This document shows positions 1 to 9,161 of a stretch of DNA of 56,125 nt, piece by piece; position 1 is the stretch's first letter; the number at the start of each line of letters is the position of its first letter. The stretch is taken from positions 1 through 56,125 of the forward strand of contig JACTTX010000009.1 in assembly GCA_015661005.1 (NCBI GenBank), in the 5' to 3' direction. This stretch comes from Candidatus Magasanikiibacteriota bacterium. GTDB taxonomy: Bacteria; Patescibacteriota; Patescibacteriia; Magasanikbacterales; JACTTX01. Under the pieces are notes generated by a model that had not been told where the DNA came from, did not search any database, and saw nothing but the letters and a program-made list of their open reading frames with translations. A program made the position numbers and the translations under genes.

Positions 1-147
1 AAATTTGTTTGCAAAAGAACAGATTATCAACCGAATTGATTCCATCATCCCATACATATCATAGATGAAACAGTTATGAATAACTGCTTCATCTTACCCT
101 ATGGGGAGGACATTTTGATTTCCTTCAGATAGGACATTATCACTTCC

Positions 148-184
148 GTGGGACAGGGCGTGGGACAGGGCGTGGGACAGGTGG
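148..184. repeat. 12-bp tandem repeat, GTGGGACAGGGC x 2.8
   Basis: Two exact copies of the 12-mer GTGGGACAGGGC are followed by a third copy cut after 10 bases. They lie just past the stop of the first minus-strand gene. The GGGACAG core resembles the REP-like family C elements found elsewhere in the window, so this may be a degraded or expanded member. The remaining left-edge sequence (1-147) holds a hairpin of about 30 nt near 64-93 (GATGAA...TTCATC) and no gene. Confidence 0.8.
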
Positions 185-193
185 AAAAAATTT

Positions 194-901
194 TTACAAC
201 TCCAACTTCACGTATTCACCGACCTTTTCATTCCATTTATAACCATTCTCTGCCATAAACGAATCTAACCGAGCCCCTGCGAAATTAGTATGAGGATTAT
301 CATCAAGATATGCTTGATGAAGTTGGTTAGCCAATGTCAGATCCGTATTTAAATCAAGCAACTCTACTTTACCTCTGGCCACTCTCATAACTTTTTCACC
401 CAGAGATAATAAGGGGTTATGCTCTCTATATTCGGCGGCTTTGGCATCGCTCATTTTATTCGTTCTTTCTTGGATCTCGGAATAACCCCGCCATAAACTT
501 GGTACTACTGACTGAATGCTCCTTAATTTTTCCTCTGTTGTGCCCCCGCCGGAAATTATTTTCTGAAGCGCCATTTCGCCATAGTGAGACATGGCCGCTG
601 TCACTGCGTTCGGACCTGTATCAGGAGGAAAAAATCTCCATTTATCCTTCATAGTGGCAATACTGACATGAAATCCCGGTCTAATTTTATCTAAAAATGC
701 TTCCTTAGCGCTTTCATTCATTTCCTGATAATTTTTTATGGCCTTCTCCCCTTCCGCTGAAGCAATAAAATCAAGCGCCTTTTTGGCTTCATCGGACAAC
801 GCATACTTACCTTCCATTAACGCCTCCCGAAATGGTTTCTCCGCGTGCGCGCCCGCCCGAGCTGTCTCTACATCTTCCACACGTTGATGCCATTTTTCCA
901 T
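194..901 (-). CDS. hypothetical protein, 235 aa
   Basis: I do not recognise this protein. It is soluble-looking, with no signal peptide or membrane segment. It is rich in charged helical stretches, with a central Gly-Gly-Gly-Thr-Thr segment near residue 105 and an aromatic C-terminal part. The start ATG at 901 lies directly after TACAAT, which could be a -10 box or chance. It is the last gene of the minus-strand series at the left edge and is separated from rpoD by 50 nt, so it could be read through from rpoD. No function is assigned. Confidence 0.6.
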   Translation of the reverse strand: MEKWHQRVEDVETARAGAHAEKPFREALMEGKYALSDEAKKALDFIASAEGEKAIKNYQEMNESAKEAFLDKIRPGFHVSIATMKDKWRFFPPDTGPNAVTAAMSHYGEMALQKIISGGGTTEEKLRSIQSVVPSLWRGYSEIQERTNKMSDAKAAEYREHNPLLSLGEKVMRVARGKVELLDLNTDLTLANQLHQAYLDDNPHTNFAGARLDSFMAENGYKWNEKVGEYVKLEL

Positions 902-951
902 ATTGTATTGTTTATTGATTAATATTGAGATCGCCTCGCGATTATATACCC

Positions 952-2247
952 CTAATAATCCCGCAACTTTTCAATCCCGGGCATGGTCTGCACTTTTTCC
1001 AGCGCTTTGGCTTCAATCTGGCGAATGCGCTCGCGCGTGACGTCAAATTCACGGCCGACTTCTTCTAAAGTGTGCGAAACGCCGTCCAACAAACCAAAAC
1101 GCATTTCCAAAATTTTCTGCTCGCGCGGATTCAAATCTTTGATGGAGTCCCGGACATAATCACGCAACAATTGCAGAGCGGCGGCGCGATCCGGCGAAAC
1201 ATTCTTAACGTCTTCAATGAAATCTTCAAGCGAGGAATCATCATCATCCTCTCCAACCGACGTTTCCAAAGAAATTGTTTCTTGGGAAATCTTGATGATG
1301 TGCTTGACTTTTTCCAAGTCCTCTCCCATTTCCGCGGCAATTTCTTCCGGTGTGGGGTCTCTTCCCAAATCCTGAAGCAAACGCCGTTCTACTTGCTGGA
1401 ACCGATTGATGGTTTCCACCATATGCACCGGAATGCGGATGGTTCGCGATTGATCAGCCAAAGCGCGGGTGATGGCTTGACGAATCCACCACGTGGCGTA
1501 GGTGGAAAATTTATAACCTTTCCGATACTCAAATTTTTTGACGGCGCGAAACAGTCCGATGTTCCCCTCTTGAATCAAGTCCAACAATGACAATGACTTC
1601 CCGACAAATTTCTTGGCAATGGAAACGACTAAACGCAAATTGGCCTCAATCAATTTTTTTTCCGCTTCTTTTTCATTTTTTTCTTTGCGCTTGGCCAAGG
1701 CCACTTCTTCCTCCGCATTCAAAAGAGAAATTTTTCCTATTTCCCGCAAATAAATTTGAATGTTGTCGGCCGTGAGTTCCGGCAAATCAAAAACCTTGCT
1801 CTTGCGTTCCGCTTTTTTTGGCGTCTCATCATCTTTTTTCCAACCCAAGAGCCCCTCTTTCATCTCCACCACGGAAATTCCAATCCGCTCCATCCGTCCC
1901 AAAAAATCCTCATAAAGATCAATGTACTCTTCCAGTTCCGGAAAAATATGCAATGACTCCACTTCCGTCAAGAAACCGCGTCGCCTTCCCTTAGTAATCA
2001 GTTGCTCAACCTGTTCGGGAGTTGGTTTTTGAACGGTTGGCTCGGCAACTTTAGCCGGTTTTTTTCCTTTGAGGTGATGCTTAATTTTATGCAAAGCCGC
2101 CAAGGCGCGGGGATTCAACTTATGAAACTTTTTTACCGGCTGGTGAACACGATGATGAACACGCCGCGACGTTGCCTTGTGCCTTACCGGCGAGCGTCTC
2201 ACCGAACGCGGACGCTGATGATGTCCCCGCTTTTTATTCTTCTTCAT
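952..2247 (-). CDS. rpoD: RNA polymerase primary sigma factor RpoD (sigma-70)
   Basis: Directs RNA polymerase to -10/-35 promoters. The 431 aa include a very basic His/Arg/Lys-rich tail (residues 1-65), a region 1.1-like helical segment (about 75-130), region 1.2 (about 158-190), region 2 with the -10 recognition helix around [14 protein letters not shown] (250-263), region 3 (about 270-350), and region 4 with the helix-turn-helix [16 protein letters not shown] (403-418). The large non-conserved region of proteobacterial RpoD is absent. Its ATG overlaps the dnaG stop by 4 nt, so the two are translationally coupled, as in a reduced macromolecular-synthesis operon without rpsU. The basic tail is unusual for a sigma factor and may add non-specific DNA contacts; that is inference. 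Identity is certain. Confidence 0.97.
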   Translation of the reverse strand: MKKNKKRGHHQRPRSVRRSPVRHKATSRRVHHRVHQPVKKFHKLNPRALAALHKIKHHLKGKKPAKVAEPTVQKPTPEQVEQLITKGRRRGFLTEVESLHIFPELEEYIDLYEDFLGRMERIGISVVEMKEGLLGWKKDDETPKKAERKSKVFDLPELTADNIQIYLREIGKISLLNAEEEVALAKRKEKNEKEAEKKLIEANLRLVVSIAKKFVGKSLSLLDLIQEGNIGLFRAVKKFEYRKGYKFSTYATWWIRQAITRALADQSRTIRIPVHMVETINRFQQVERRLLQDLGRDPTPEEIAAEMGEDLEKVKHIIKISQETISLETSVGEDDDDSSLEDFIEDVKNVSPDRAAALQLLRDYVRDSIKDLNPREQKILEMRFGLLDGVSHTLEEVGREFDVTRERIRQIEAKALEKVQTMPGIEKLRDY

Positions 2248-4058
2248 AATGATGTTGGCGTCCGTCTACCGACTCGCGCCACTAAATCTGTGAGTACTTG
2301 ATATTGCACAATTAATTCCTCAATCTGACTTTTATCCTGACGCCCTTCCGCCAAACGCAGTGCGTCTTCCAAATGTCGGCGCTGTTCGTCCAACCAATGC
2401 CGTTCTAAACGCTCGGCGGTAGCATGCAGTTCGCGGAGAAAATCGTAGCGCTCAAAATCCGCAAAATCCTTATCAACCAAAAGACGCAGGACGGCAATTT
2501 CATCCCCGCCGCCCTGCTCTTTCCAGACGGCTTCCATCATTTGAGCCGGATCTTTGAGATCAACTTTATTATAGAGGGCAAGGAGCGTTGTGTAAAGATT
2601 GGCGTTTCGCTCATTCCCAAACATCTGCGGATGGAGTCCGGCCATAAGCGGCAGAGCGTCGCGATTCAAATGCAGAGCAAAAGCCAATAAATACTGCTCA
2701 ATGATCTCGGCCGGGGTGCGAGCTGTGATTGTAGGCGACGCGCTTTCCGCGCTTGTCGCGGCGGGATTGGGCGCAACCGGTCGGCCGAGCTTGCGCATTT
2801 CTTCACGCAAAGCATCTTCCGAGACGGCAATTCTCTGACCCAAAGTTCTTAACCATGTTTCCCGTTCAATGGCTGATGGAAGCGCCGCGATTTCCGTCAA
2901 CACTTCCCGTGCCGCTATGACTTTTTGTTTGGGATCCGCCAAATTTTTTCCATTGAGAGCGCGTTCAATTATAAAAGCCATAATCGGCGCCGCTTCTTCC
3001 ACCGCGCGCTTAAAAATTTCCGGATCTTTTTTAATGCAATCATCCGGATCTTTTCCGGCGTCAGCCGGAATTTTAATAACGCGAATATCCAATCCGGCAT
3101 CACGGGCAATATTCAATCCGCGTTTGGCCGCCGCTTGACCAGCGACATCAGCGTCAAAGGAGATGGCAATTTTATTGGTGTAGCGTTTCAGGAGATTCAC
3201 CTGATCCGGCGTGAGCGCCGTGCCGGATGATGCAATGACGTTTTTAATTCCGGCCTGCCAGGCGCTCACCACGTCCATCTGGCCTTCCATAATAATGGCA
3301 AAACCGGCATCCTTGATAAATTGTTTGGCGCGATGCAAATTGTACAATAATCGTCCCTTGTCAAAAAGAATTGTTTGCGGCGTATTCACGTATTTGCCGC
3401 CGGAAACGGCGGTCTCCACCAAAACGCGGCCCGTGAAACCGACAACATTGCCGTGAACATCATGAATCGGAAACATTATTCGTCCGCGAAAACGATCGTA
3501 AATTCCGCCGTCGTCTTTTTTTACGGCCAAGCCGGCTTTAGCAATATCTACGGCGGGCACGCCGCGTTTCAAAAGAAAATCGGTGAGAGCATTCCAATCT
3601 TCGGCGCTCCAGCCAATGCCGAACTCGGCAATCGTGGTGTTTTTTAGACCGCGATGATCCAAATATTCGCGGGCCGCTTGGGCGCGGGGGGAATCGTGAA
3701 AAATTTTTTGGAAAAATTGGGCGGCTGATTTCAAAACCTCCAAAAGCCGATTGCGTTCACTGCGATCAACATCCGCGGCCGCGCTGATTTCAACACCGGC
3801 CCGATCCGCCAATAATTTTAACGCTTCCACAAACTCGAGCCCTTCCATTTTCATGACAAACGTAAAAATATCGCCGCCTTCATGGCATCCGAAGCAGTGC
3901 CAAATCTGCTTTTCGCGATGCACCATGAATGACGGCGACTTTTCGTGATGAAAGGGGCAAAGTCCTTTCCAATTGGCGCCGGACGCTTTGAGCTGGAGAT
4001 ATTCTCCAAGGACGCTCACAATATCCAGCCGATCTTTGATTTCCTGAAGGTCAGCCAT
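2244..4058 (-). CDS. dnaG: DNA primase DnaG
   Basis: Synthesises RNA primers at the replication fork. The 604 aa show the expected order. The N-terminal CHC2-type zinc ribbon has Cys34, His37, Cys55 and Cys58. The catalytic core carries the TOPRIM motifs EGQMD (about 258-262) and DADVAG (about 298-303). The C-terminal helical region (about 440-604) matches the position of the helicase-interaction domain. The length is normal. It is the first gene of the dnaG-rpoD pair, and its start lies 11 nt from a perfect family C palindrome that occupies almost the whole upstream gap. Confidence 0.97.
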   Translation of the reverse strand: MADLQEIKDRLDIVSVLGEYLQLKASGANWKGLCPFHHEKSPSFMVHREKQIWHCFGCHEGGDIFTFVMKMEGLEFVEALKLLADRAGVEISAAADVDRSERNRLLEVLKSAAQFFQKIFHDSPRAQAAREYLDHRGLKNTTIAEFGIGWSAEDWNALTDFLLKRGVPAVDIAKAGLAVKKDDGGIYDRFRGRIMFPIHDVHGNVVGFTGRVLVETAVSGGKYVNTPQTILFDKGRLLYNLHRAKQFIKDAGFAIIMEGQMDVVSAWQAGIKNVIASSGTALTPDQVNLLKRYTNKIAISFDADVAGQAAAKRGLNIARDAGLDIRVIKIPADAGKDPDDCIKKDPEIFKRAVEEAAPIMAFIIERALNGKNLADPKQKVIAAREVLTEIAALPSAIERETWLRTLGQRIAVSEDALREEMRKLGRPVAPNPAATSAESASPTITARTPAEIIEQYLLAFALHLNRDALPLMAGLHPQMFGNERNANLYTTLLALYNKVDLKDPAQMMEAVWKEQGGGDEIAVLRLLVDKDFADFERYDFLRELHATAERLERHWLDEQRRHLEDALRLAEGRQDKSQIEELIVQYQVLTDLVARVGRRTPTSL

Positions 4059-4069
4059 ATTTTTGGTTT

Positions 4070-4139
4070 GGGGACAGTTCTAAAGGGGACAGTTCTAAAT
4101 CCGCGATTGCGCAGAAGTGTCCCCTTTAGAACTGTCCCC
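4070..4139. repeat. family C palindrome (GGGGACAG, REP-like), perfect 22-bp arms
   Basis: Left arm 4070-4091 and right arm 4118-4139 are exact reverse complements over 22 nt around a 26-nt loop. The left side is itself a 15-bp direct repeat of GGGGACAGTTCTAAA. The element lies between the dnaG start and the stop of the upstream 97-aa gene. GGGGACAG-type palindromes are known as REP sequences mobilised by REP-associated tyrosine transposases; no such transposase gene is in this window. On RNA it would form a strong hairpin that could affect dnaG-rpoD readthrough. Confidence 0.9.
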
Positions 4140-4140
4140 A

Positions 4141-4434
4141 TTATTCGTACAGCGCAACTAATTTTTTGATTCGCGCCAACTCCCGTTCCACCACCGCGCC
4201 GTCATATTCTCCGGCGTGCATTTTTACGCCGCCGTAGGTTGGCGCTTTTTGATCCAGATGCAAATTGATGCTGACGCCTTTTTTTGTTTCCTCCACGTAG
4301 GCGTGCAGACGCGGAAACGGCTGGTGGGATATTCTCCGCTCATAGGAAATCTCCCGACCTTGATGCAAACCGTAACCAAAACGGCGCATCAAGAGCGTTG
4401 TGCTCATCTGAATTTTTCCCAGAGATAATTTCAT
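4141..4434 (-). CDS. conserved small hypothetical protein, 97 aa
   Basis: A short basic soluble protein. Its features are a Met-Ser-Thr-Thr-Leu-Leu-Met-Arg-Arg segment near residues 10-18, INLHLDQK (56-63), and HAGEYDG (73-79) before a closing helix. It resembles small uncharacterised proteins I associate with Patescibacteria, but I cannot name a family. The start overlaps the stop of the FolC-like gene by 4 nt, so it is translationally coupled to it. Function unknown. Confidence 0.75.
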   Translation of the reverse strand: MKLSLGKIQMSTTLLMRRFGYGLHQGREISYERRISHQPFPRLHAYVEETKKGVSINLHLDQKAPTYGGVKMHAGEYDGAVVERELARIKKLVALYE

Positions 4435-5744
4435 AGTGATTTAAAACTCATACGATGTTTCAAAATAAAATCTTCCGTGACCCAACATGTCCGCACTTCA
4501 CCGGCCAAATAAAACGAGCCGGTAATGAGGATAATATCATTGATCTTGGCCATCCGCAATGCCCATTGGAGCGCCTGCTTTGAATTTGGAAACGCCCGGA
4601 CCGGCGCCGTTTTTTTGGTGAATTTTTGCGCCAGCCGATGTAATTTTTCCGGCCCCAGGCTCGCCTTAATGGCCGAGTGAATACCGGTTGTTGTAATAGT
4701 GTCCGCGAGCGGCACAATCTGTTTCAAAATTCCTCTGACGTCCTTATCGGCAGCAATCCCGATCACCAAATGCACGCGCCCGAATTTTTTTTGTTGGAGA
4801 TAGTCCTTGAGACTATTTGCGGTGCTACGCATTTTTCCGACATTATGCGCGCCGTCAATAATCACTGTTGGATTTTTTTGCACGATTTCAAAACGGCACG
4901 GCAAACGCGCTCGCCCGATGCCGTTGATAATTGCTCTTTGAGGAATTTTCAAATGTTTTAAGACCGCGGCGGCGAGCGCGGCGTTCAACTCTTGATGTTG
5001 ACCCAACATTCGCGGGCGCCAACTTCTCACGGCGCGCGCTATAATCTGCGTCGGCGCATGATGGTCAGCGCAAATTTTCCGAAAAATTTTGAGAAGAGCG
5101 GGCCGCTTTTCCGTGGTAAAAAATTCCGTGCCGGTTTTTATGATACCGGCCTTGTCCCGCGCAATCTTCGGCAGAGTTTTTCCAAGGATTTGCGTGTGAT
5201 CAAAATCAATATTGGTAATCACCGCCGCTGATTTTTTTTGAATGGCGTTGGTGGCGTCATAACGGCCGCCGCAACCAACTTCCAAAACCGCCCAAACGCA
5301 TTTTTGTTCCTGAAAATATTTCAACGCGATGGCCAAAAAAATTTCAAAGTATGACGGGCCGCCAAACGGGCCGCTTTTATCCGCGCGTTGAACGGATGGT
5401 TTCAGTTGTTTCCAAATTCGGACAAAAGTCGCCGGTGAAATATATTTGTTATTCACGCGGATTTTTTCAATCGCGCTCGTGCAATAAGGCGAAGTGAAAA
5501 GGCCCACCTGATGTCCGGCCGCGGCCAGCGCTTCCTGCATCATTACGGAAACGGAACCTTTGCCACTGGTTCCAGTAACATGAATAAATTTTATCCGTGC
5601 GTCCGGCGCACCAATTAAATCCAAAAAATAACGCATGCGGGACAGGAAACGGTCGGGTGAAGCGCGATCGCGCATGTAGTTGCCGCCCTTAACGTTCCAC
5701 CGGCGATCAATCTCACGCATTGAAGAAAAATATTTTTTGAACAT
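4431..5744 (-). CDS. folC: FolC-like Mur ligase (folylpolyglutamate/dihydrofolate synthase family)
   Basis: Family members ligate glutamate to folates using ATP. In the 437 aa, the P-loop GTSGKGS is at 58-64, followed by LEVGCGGRYDATN (family Mg/ATP site), ITNIDFDHTQILG and DKAGIIK (carbamylated-Lys region), and DGAHN in the C-terminal ligase domain. The length matches bacterial FolC. CPR genomes often lack de novo folate synthesis, so a polyglutamylation role after salvage is plausible but not shown. The neighbours are an S-component-like membrane protein and an SDR that could serve the same pathway. It could also be a Mur-ligase paralogue with another substrate. Confidence 0.88.
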   Translation of the reverse strand: MFKKYFSSMREIDRRWNVKGGNYMRDRASPDRFLSRMRYFLDLIGAPDARIKFIHVTGTSGKGSVSVMMQEALAAAGHQVGLFTSPYCTSAIEKIRVNNKYISPATFVRIWKQLKPSVQRADKSGPFGGPSYFEIFLAIALKYFQEQKCVWAVLEVGCGGRYDATNAIQKKSAAVITNIDFDHTQILGKTLPKIARDKAGIIKTGTEFFTTEKRPALLKIFRKICADHHAPTQIIARAVRSWRPRMLGQHQELNAALAAAVLKHLKIPQRAIINGIGRARLPCRFEIVQKNPTVIIDGAHNVGKMRSTANSLKDYLQQKKFGRVHLVIGIAADKDVRGILKQIVPLADTITTTGIHSAIKASLGPEKLHRLAQKFTKKTAPVRAFPNSKQALQWALRMAKINDIILITGSFYLAGEVRTCWVTEDFILKHRMSFKSL

Positions 5745-6425
5745 TTATTTGGCAAAATGAACCAAGTATTTTTCTTCAATCACGAATGGTAATTTGAGAA
5801 CGCGCTTTTTCATCAAAAGCGCCAAGACATTGCTGACCACCAAATACATGAGCGTGATGCCGACGGCAAACATTAAACGTTCAGCGGCAACAACGGGAAT
5901 TAACGCCACCCAAACCGCTTTCGGCAAAGCAAAAAACCAAATCCAAAGCGCGCCGCCGACGGAATGGGCTGTCATCGTGGCGCCAAGAGAACGCGCCAAA
6001 AGGAAACGATCGCGTAAAAAATGGCAGGCAACGGGAATGAGCCAGTAAAGAGAAAAATACCAGACACTGCGACCAATGGGATTCATATTCCAGGCGATAA
6101 TAGCAATAATCGGCACGGCGACAATCCATTTGCTTTTACGAGCAAAATAAAGCACGGCAAAAAACATTGGGAAAAAGCGGATGACAGCGCCGACGTCAAT
6201 AATTTTTGCCCCATGCGCCAAAAAATTTGCCAGTTGCATCAAAAAAACGGCAATCACACCCGGGAGTGAACTGATAAAAGCGCCGACCAGCGGGCCAAAG
6301 GCGTCAAAGAGCGTGAACTTGGCTTTGGATCCGGCCAGTTGCGCGACCGGAACCTGAAGCGCCAGGAAACCAAGAACAGCGAAGATGAGAATGAATAAAA
6401 TGTTTTGCTTAGTGAAAAGTTTCAT
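5745..6425 (-). CDS. multi-pass membrane protein, ECF S-component-like
   Basis: About 226 aa from the ATG at 6425, with 5-6 hydrophobic segments. The early segment FGPLVGAFISSLPGVIAVF resembles the Gly/Ala-rich helix of ECF-transporter S components, which bind vitamins. The upstream in-frame extension to 6599 would read through a family A hairpin and into the SDR, so I reject it; ATG 6449 is an alternative start. It sits 0 nt from the FolC-like gene. If the S-component reading is right, folate is a reasonable substrate guess from context, but the AxxxA motif that contacts the energising module is not obvious. No ATPase or T-component is in the window. Confidence 0.6.
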   Translation of the reverse strand: MKLFTKQNILFILIFAVLGFLALQVPVAQLAGSKAKFTLFDAFGPLVGAFISSLPGVIAVFLMQLANFLAHGAKIIDVGAVIRFFPMFFAVLYFARKSKWIVAVPIIAIIAWNMNPIGRSVWYFSLYWLIPVACHFLRDRFLLARSLGATMTAHSVGGALWIWFFALPKAVWVALIPVVAAERLMFAVGITLMYLVVSNVLALLMKKRVLKLPFVIEEKYLVHFAK

Positions 6426-6463
6426 AGAATGGGATTGGCGATTGAACATATTATAGATTCCTT

Positions 6464-6559
6464 GTTGAATAGTTACCGGCAAATGGCGTGCGCTATCGGA
6501 GAATGAAGCGCAAATGTCGTGTTGCTTAGAACAAGAACGACATTTACGCTTCATTCTCC
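6464..6559. repeat. family A hairpin, copy A1 (plus an upstream half-arm)
   Basis: The main palindrome at 6498-6559 has arms beginning GGAGAATGAAGCGCAAATGT and ending in the complementary sequence, around a loop with GTTGCTTAGAACAAGA. One G-T wobble replaces a Watson-Crick pair (GCGC opposite GCGT). A half-arm of the family (TTGAATAGTTACCGGCAAAT at 6465-6484) lies just before it. The element fills the gap between the SDR and the membrane-protein gene. Confidence 0.9.
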
Positions 6560-6574
6560 TCCAGCTTCCAGCTT

Positions 6575-7312
6575 CTAATTTCCCACTCCCGGCACCCATC
6601 CGCCGCTCACTTCAATGTTGGCGCCATTTATATATTCCGATTCCGGCGCCAAGAGAAATTTAACGGCATTCCAGATATCTTGAAACTGCGCGTAACGACC
6701 GGTCGGCACTTTGTGCTTGGCGACACTCGTTTCCAAAATTCCCGGCGAGACGGCGTTCACCTTAATTCCATACGGCGCATATGCGTTAGCCAGAATTTTG
6801 GTGAGCATCAATACTCCCGTTTTAGCAATATAATACGGCGTTGTCAATTCGCGAATAGTCATCCGGTCAGCGGCGGCACAGCCAAAATTAATGATCTGTC
6901 CGCTTTTTTGTTTCTTCATTTTTTCCAGCGCGATTTTACTCATCAAAAAAGTTGAATACAAATTGGTCTCAATCACGTCCTTAAATTTTTCAAAAGTCGT
7001 TTCTTCAATCGGTTCATAAATAAAATTACCGACGAGATTTACAAGGACGTCAATTTTTTTGTGCTGTGCGAAAATTTTTTTGAAAACGGCGGCGACTTGG
7101 CCCTCATTACGAACATCAAGTTTGAAAACCCCTGAACGCTGATCAAAGGCGGACAGTTCCTTTTGAAGCGCAACGGCTTCGTGACGGCTTGTTTTGTAAG
7201 TGACTATAACAACCGCTCCGGCCGACGCAAATTTCAAGGCCAACGCCCGGCCCAAACCTTTGGCCCCGCCCGTTAAAACCACAATTTTCCCGCGAAAAAA
7301 TTCATCGGACAT
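6575..7312 (-). CDS. SDR-family oxidoreductase, possibly pteridine-reductase-like
   Basis: An NAD(P)-dependent short-chain dehydrogenase/reductase of 245 aa. The Rossmann motif TGGAKGLG is at 14-21, the NNAG-equivalent is changed to NLVG (near 93-96), and the catalytic YxxxK is Y160/K164. The Ser normally about 13 residues before Tyr is not obvious; the aligned stretch reads NFGCAAAD. The YKTSRHEAVALQ segment after the second strand resembles NADPH-binding pteridine reductases, and FolC lies nearby, so pterin/folate reduction is a testable guess. FabG-like or sugar-ketone reductases are alternatives. A promoter lies directly upstream. Confidence 0.82.
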   Translation of the reverse strand: MSDEFFRGKIVVLTGGAKGLGRALALKFASAGAVVIVTYKTSRHEAVALQKELSAFDQRSGVFKLDVRNEGQVAAVFKKIFAQHKKIDVLVNLVGNFIYEPIEETTFEKFKDVIETNLYSTFLMSKIALEKMKKQKSGQIINFGCAAADRMTIRELTTPYYIAKTGVLMLTKILANAYAPYGIKVNAVSPGILETSVAKHKVPTGRYAQFQDIWNAVKFLLAPESEYINGANIEVSGGWVPGVGN

Positions 7313-7318
7313 GGTGCC

Positions 7319-7347
7319 ATTATGGCGCGGGATGGCATTCCTGGCAA
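7319..7347 (-). promoter_or_regulatory. promoter of the SDR gene, probably leaderless
   Basis: On the minus strand TTGCCA (7342-7347) is followed by a 17-nt spacer and CATAAT (7319-7324). The ATG at 7312 begins only 6 nt after the -10 box, so transcription should start at or next to the start codon. Confidence 0.6.
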
Positions 7348-7384
7348 GATCGTGCGGACAATCGCGCCGTTATAAACTTCAATG

Positions 7385-8509
7385 CTATTCTTTGGGTTTT
7401 TTGGTCTCGCGGCGATGCTTATAAAAAGATGCGCCCGCGCCGGCTAAAAGCGCGGCCACAGCGCTCGCGCCAACCAATGTTAAAATAAAATCACGGCTGA
7501 TTTTGTTGCCATCGGATTTGTGATCATCTTTTTCCGAATCAGAATCATTTTTAATTTCCGCGGCCGACGACGTGACCGTTTGTTCAGATAACGGCACGGT
7601 AAATATTACCGGCGACTCGGATGCGGCCAGAACTGCCGACGTAAAATTCACGATTGGCGAAGACGGAACAATCAAATTGGACGTGGCTTTTTCGGACGGC
7701 TCTATTGCCGCGATTGACTTCGTCTTTGATCCGGCCGTATCAGTAGAACCAGTTGTGTCGGTACCCGTCCCCGAGGAACTGTTGCTTGAAGGACCGGACC
7801 CTGCTCCGCCACTTGCTCCGCCACCGCTCATGCCACCACCACCGCCACTACTGCCACCGCCACTTGATCCTCCTCCGCCACCACCACCGCTTGGCGGGTT
7901 AGGCGGCAAATCAGAAACCAACGGATTCGTGCCGCGCAAATACTCACTCAAGTTGCTGGCGCCATCAGCATCCGGATCCTTGACCGCGTCACTTGGGTCC
8001 AAAGGATTAAAACCGTACTTCTCCTCCCAGATATTTGGCATACCGTCGCCATCAGCGTCCGGATCATCAACGTCCGGAATGCCATCATTGTCAGCGTCCG
8101 CCAAGACATTTCTTGAGATGACAACGCTGTTGTTGCTTTCATCCACATCCGGCGTTTCCGTTGAACTGATAATTTTCACCTGAATAGCATGCAAACCGGG
8201 CCGTGTTGGTGTCCACTCCACCCAAATTTCTTCTTGCACGCCGTTTGTGCGCACGGAAATCGGCCGCGCTGTTTCAATGATTTCTCCATCATCAGTGAAA
8301 TAAACCGTGCCAATAAAATTCTCGCCGTAATTATGAACCGTGGCGTAAATTAAGACGGGTATATTCACCACCAATGGATTATTGGACGCAATCCAAACGT
8401 CGCTGACCCCAAGTCCGACATCATATACAGCGGCCCGCGCTGTGCCGCTCACAAAGACAGATGCAAAAATTATGAGCGCGATTCCAAAAGTGACATACTT
8501 TTTTTTCAT
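7385..8509 (-). CDS. secreted, membrane-anchored protein with CARDB-like domain and thrombospondin type 3 repeats
   Basis: 374 aa. A signal peptide covers residues 1-26 (cleavage after ARA). Next comes an Ig/CARDB-like beta domain (about 30-135), ending in the typical DESNNSV motif. Asp-rich calcium-binding repeats (DADNDGIPDVDDPDADGDG, about 137-155, continuing to about 190) follow. Then there is a Gly/Ser linker (about 200-260) and a C-terminal transmembrane helix with a basic tail (about 340-374). The layout fits a surface protein displayed on a flexible stalk and anchored by its C terminus; the domain may mediate adhesion. The G/S-rich stretch gives a long false open frame on the plus strand. 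No operon partner is apparent. Confidence 0.85.
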   Translation of the reverse strand: MKKKYVTFGIALIIFASVFVSGTARAAVYDVGLGVSDVWIASNNPLVVNIPVLIYATVHNYGENFIGTVYFTDDGEIIETARPISVRTNGVQEEIWVEWTPTRPGLHAIQVKIISSTETPDVDESNNSVVISRNVLADADNDGIPDVDDPDADGDGMPNIWEEKYGFNPLDPSDAVKDPDADGASNLSEYLRGTNPLVSDLPPNPPSGGGGGGGSSGGGSSGGGGGMSGGGASGGAGSGPSSNSSSGTGTDTTGSTDTAGSKTKSIAAIEPSEKATSNLIVPSSPIVNFTSAVLAASESPVIFTVPLSEQTVTSSAAEIKNDSDSEKDDHKSDGNKISRDFILTLVGASAVAALLAGAGASFYKHRRETKKPKE

Positions 8510-8567
8510 AGCATTAAATCAGAGTGAATGGCGCGCCTCTTAAATTTTCGGCGTGTTGACCTTGCAT

Positions 8568-8597
8568 ATTATAACCAATTTTATCCCGAATCCGCAA
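8568..8597 (-). promoter_or_regulatory. promoter of the CARDB/TSP3 surface protein
   Basis: TTGCGG (8592-8597), an 18-nt spacer and TATAAT (8568-8573) on the minus strand. The predicted 5' UTR is about 50 nt, unlike the leaderless promoters elsewhere in the window. Confidence 0.5.
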
Positions 8598-8609
8598 TTG
8601 CCTGTGCAA

Positions 8610-9044
8610 TTACTCCGTAGTTTCCTCATCAAACTCCGGACTATCAACAACAGCTTCTTTTTTTGTTGCCCTGACCACGCCGTCTTGATGATGCGGCGGA
8701 GAGTAAATCGTGTAAAATTTTAGCGCTTGCGTTTTTGAGGTGTTGATGACATTGTGCCGCGCGCCGGAGGGAACTATGACACAATCACCGTCTTGCACGA
8801 CGTATTCAGTTTCATTGATGATGACTTTTCCATCCCCTTTTTCAAAACGGAAAAACTGATCATTGTCTTTGTGGATTTCCCAACCGATTTCCTCTTCGGG
8901 CAGAAGCGACATTAAAACCAACTGACAATGCCGCGCCGTATAAAGAACGTGACGGAAATTTTTATTTTGCCGGGTCAATGACTCAATGTTTCCTTTGTAA
9001 CCTTTTTTCATAACTGGCGGTGTTTTTGATTGATGTTCGAACAT
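8610..9044 (-). CDS. cupin-domain protein (mannose-6-phosphate isomerase-like)
   Basis: About 144 aa from ATG 9044; ATG 9011 is the next option. A single cupin barrel is visible. The first motif reads GWEIHKDNDQFFRFEKGDG, and the second PSGARHNVINTS supplies the usual His. The Lys-Gly-Asn-Ile-Glu start and the C-terminal acidic tail match small cupins common in diverse bacteria. The substrate cannot be told. The in-frame extension to 9104 crosses a C-rich, low-complexity stretch and is unlikely to be coding. The 117-nt region between this gene and the restriction gene (9045-9161) is GC-rich and holds no gene. Confidence 0.8.
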   Translation of the reverse strand: MFEHQSKTPPVMKKGYKGNIESLTRQNKNFRHVLYTARHCQLVLMSLLPEEEIGWEIHKDNDQFFRFEKGDGKVIINETEYVVQDGDCVIVPSGARHNVINTSKTQALKFYTIYSPPHHQDGVVRATKKEAVVDSPEFDEETTE

Positions 9045-9161
9045 TCTTTGAGCAAACCCCCCAATAAGGAAGCCAGCCCCGCCACTGCGCGCCTTGCTCG
9101 CCACACCCCCCCCTCCTGCCGAGCCGTCCTCGCTCCGACAAAAGGTTTTTCGGCGGGCTTA

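Noticed and set aside
7572-8183. Pro/Leu/Ser-rich open frame on the plus strand
   Set aside because: Antisense image of the Gly/Ser linker and Asp-rich repeats of the surface-protein gene.
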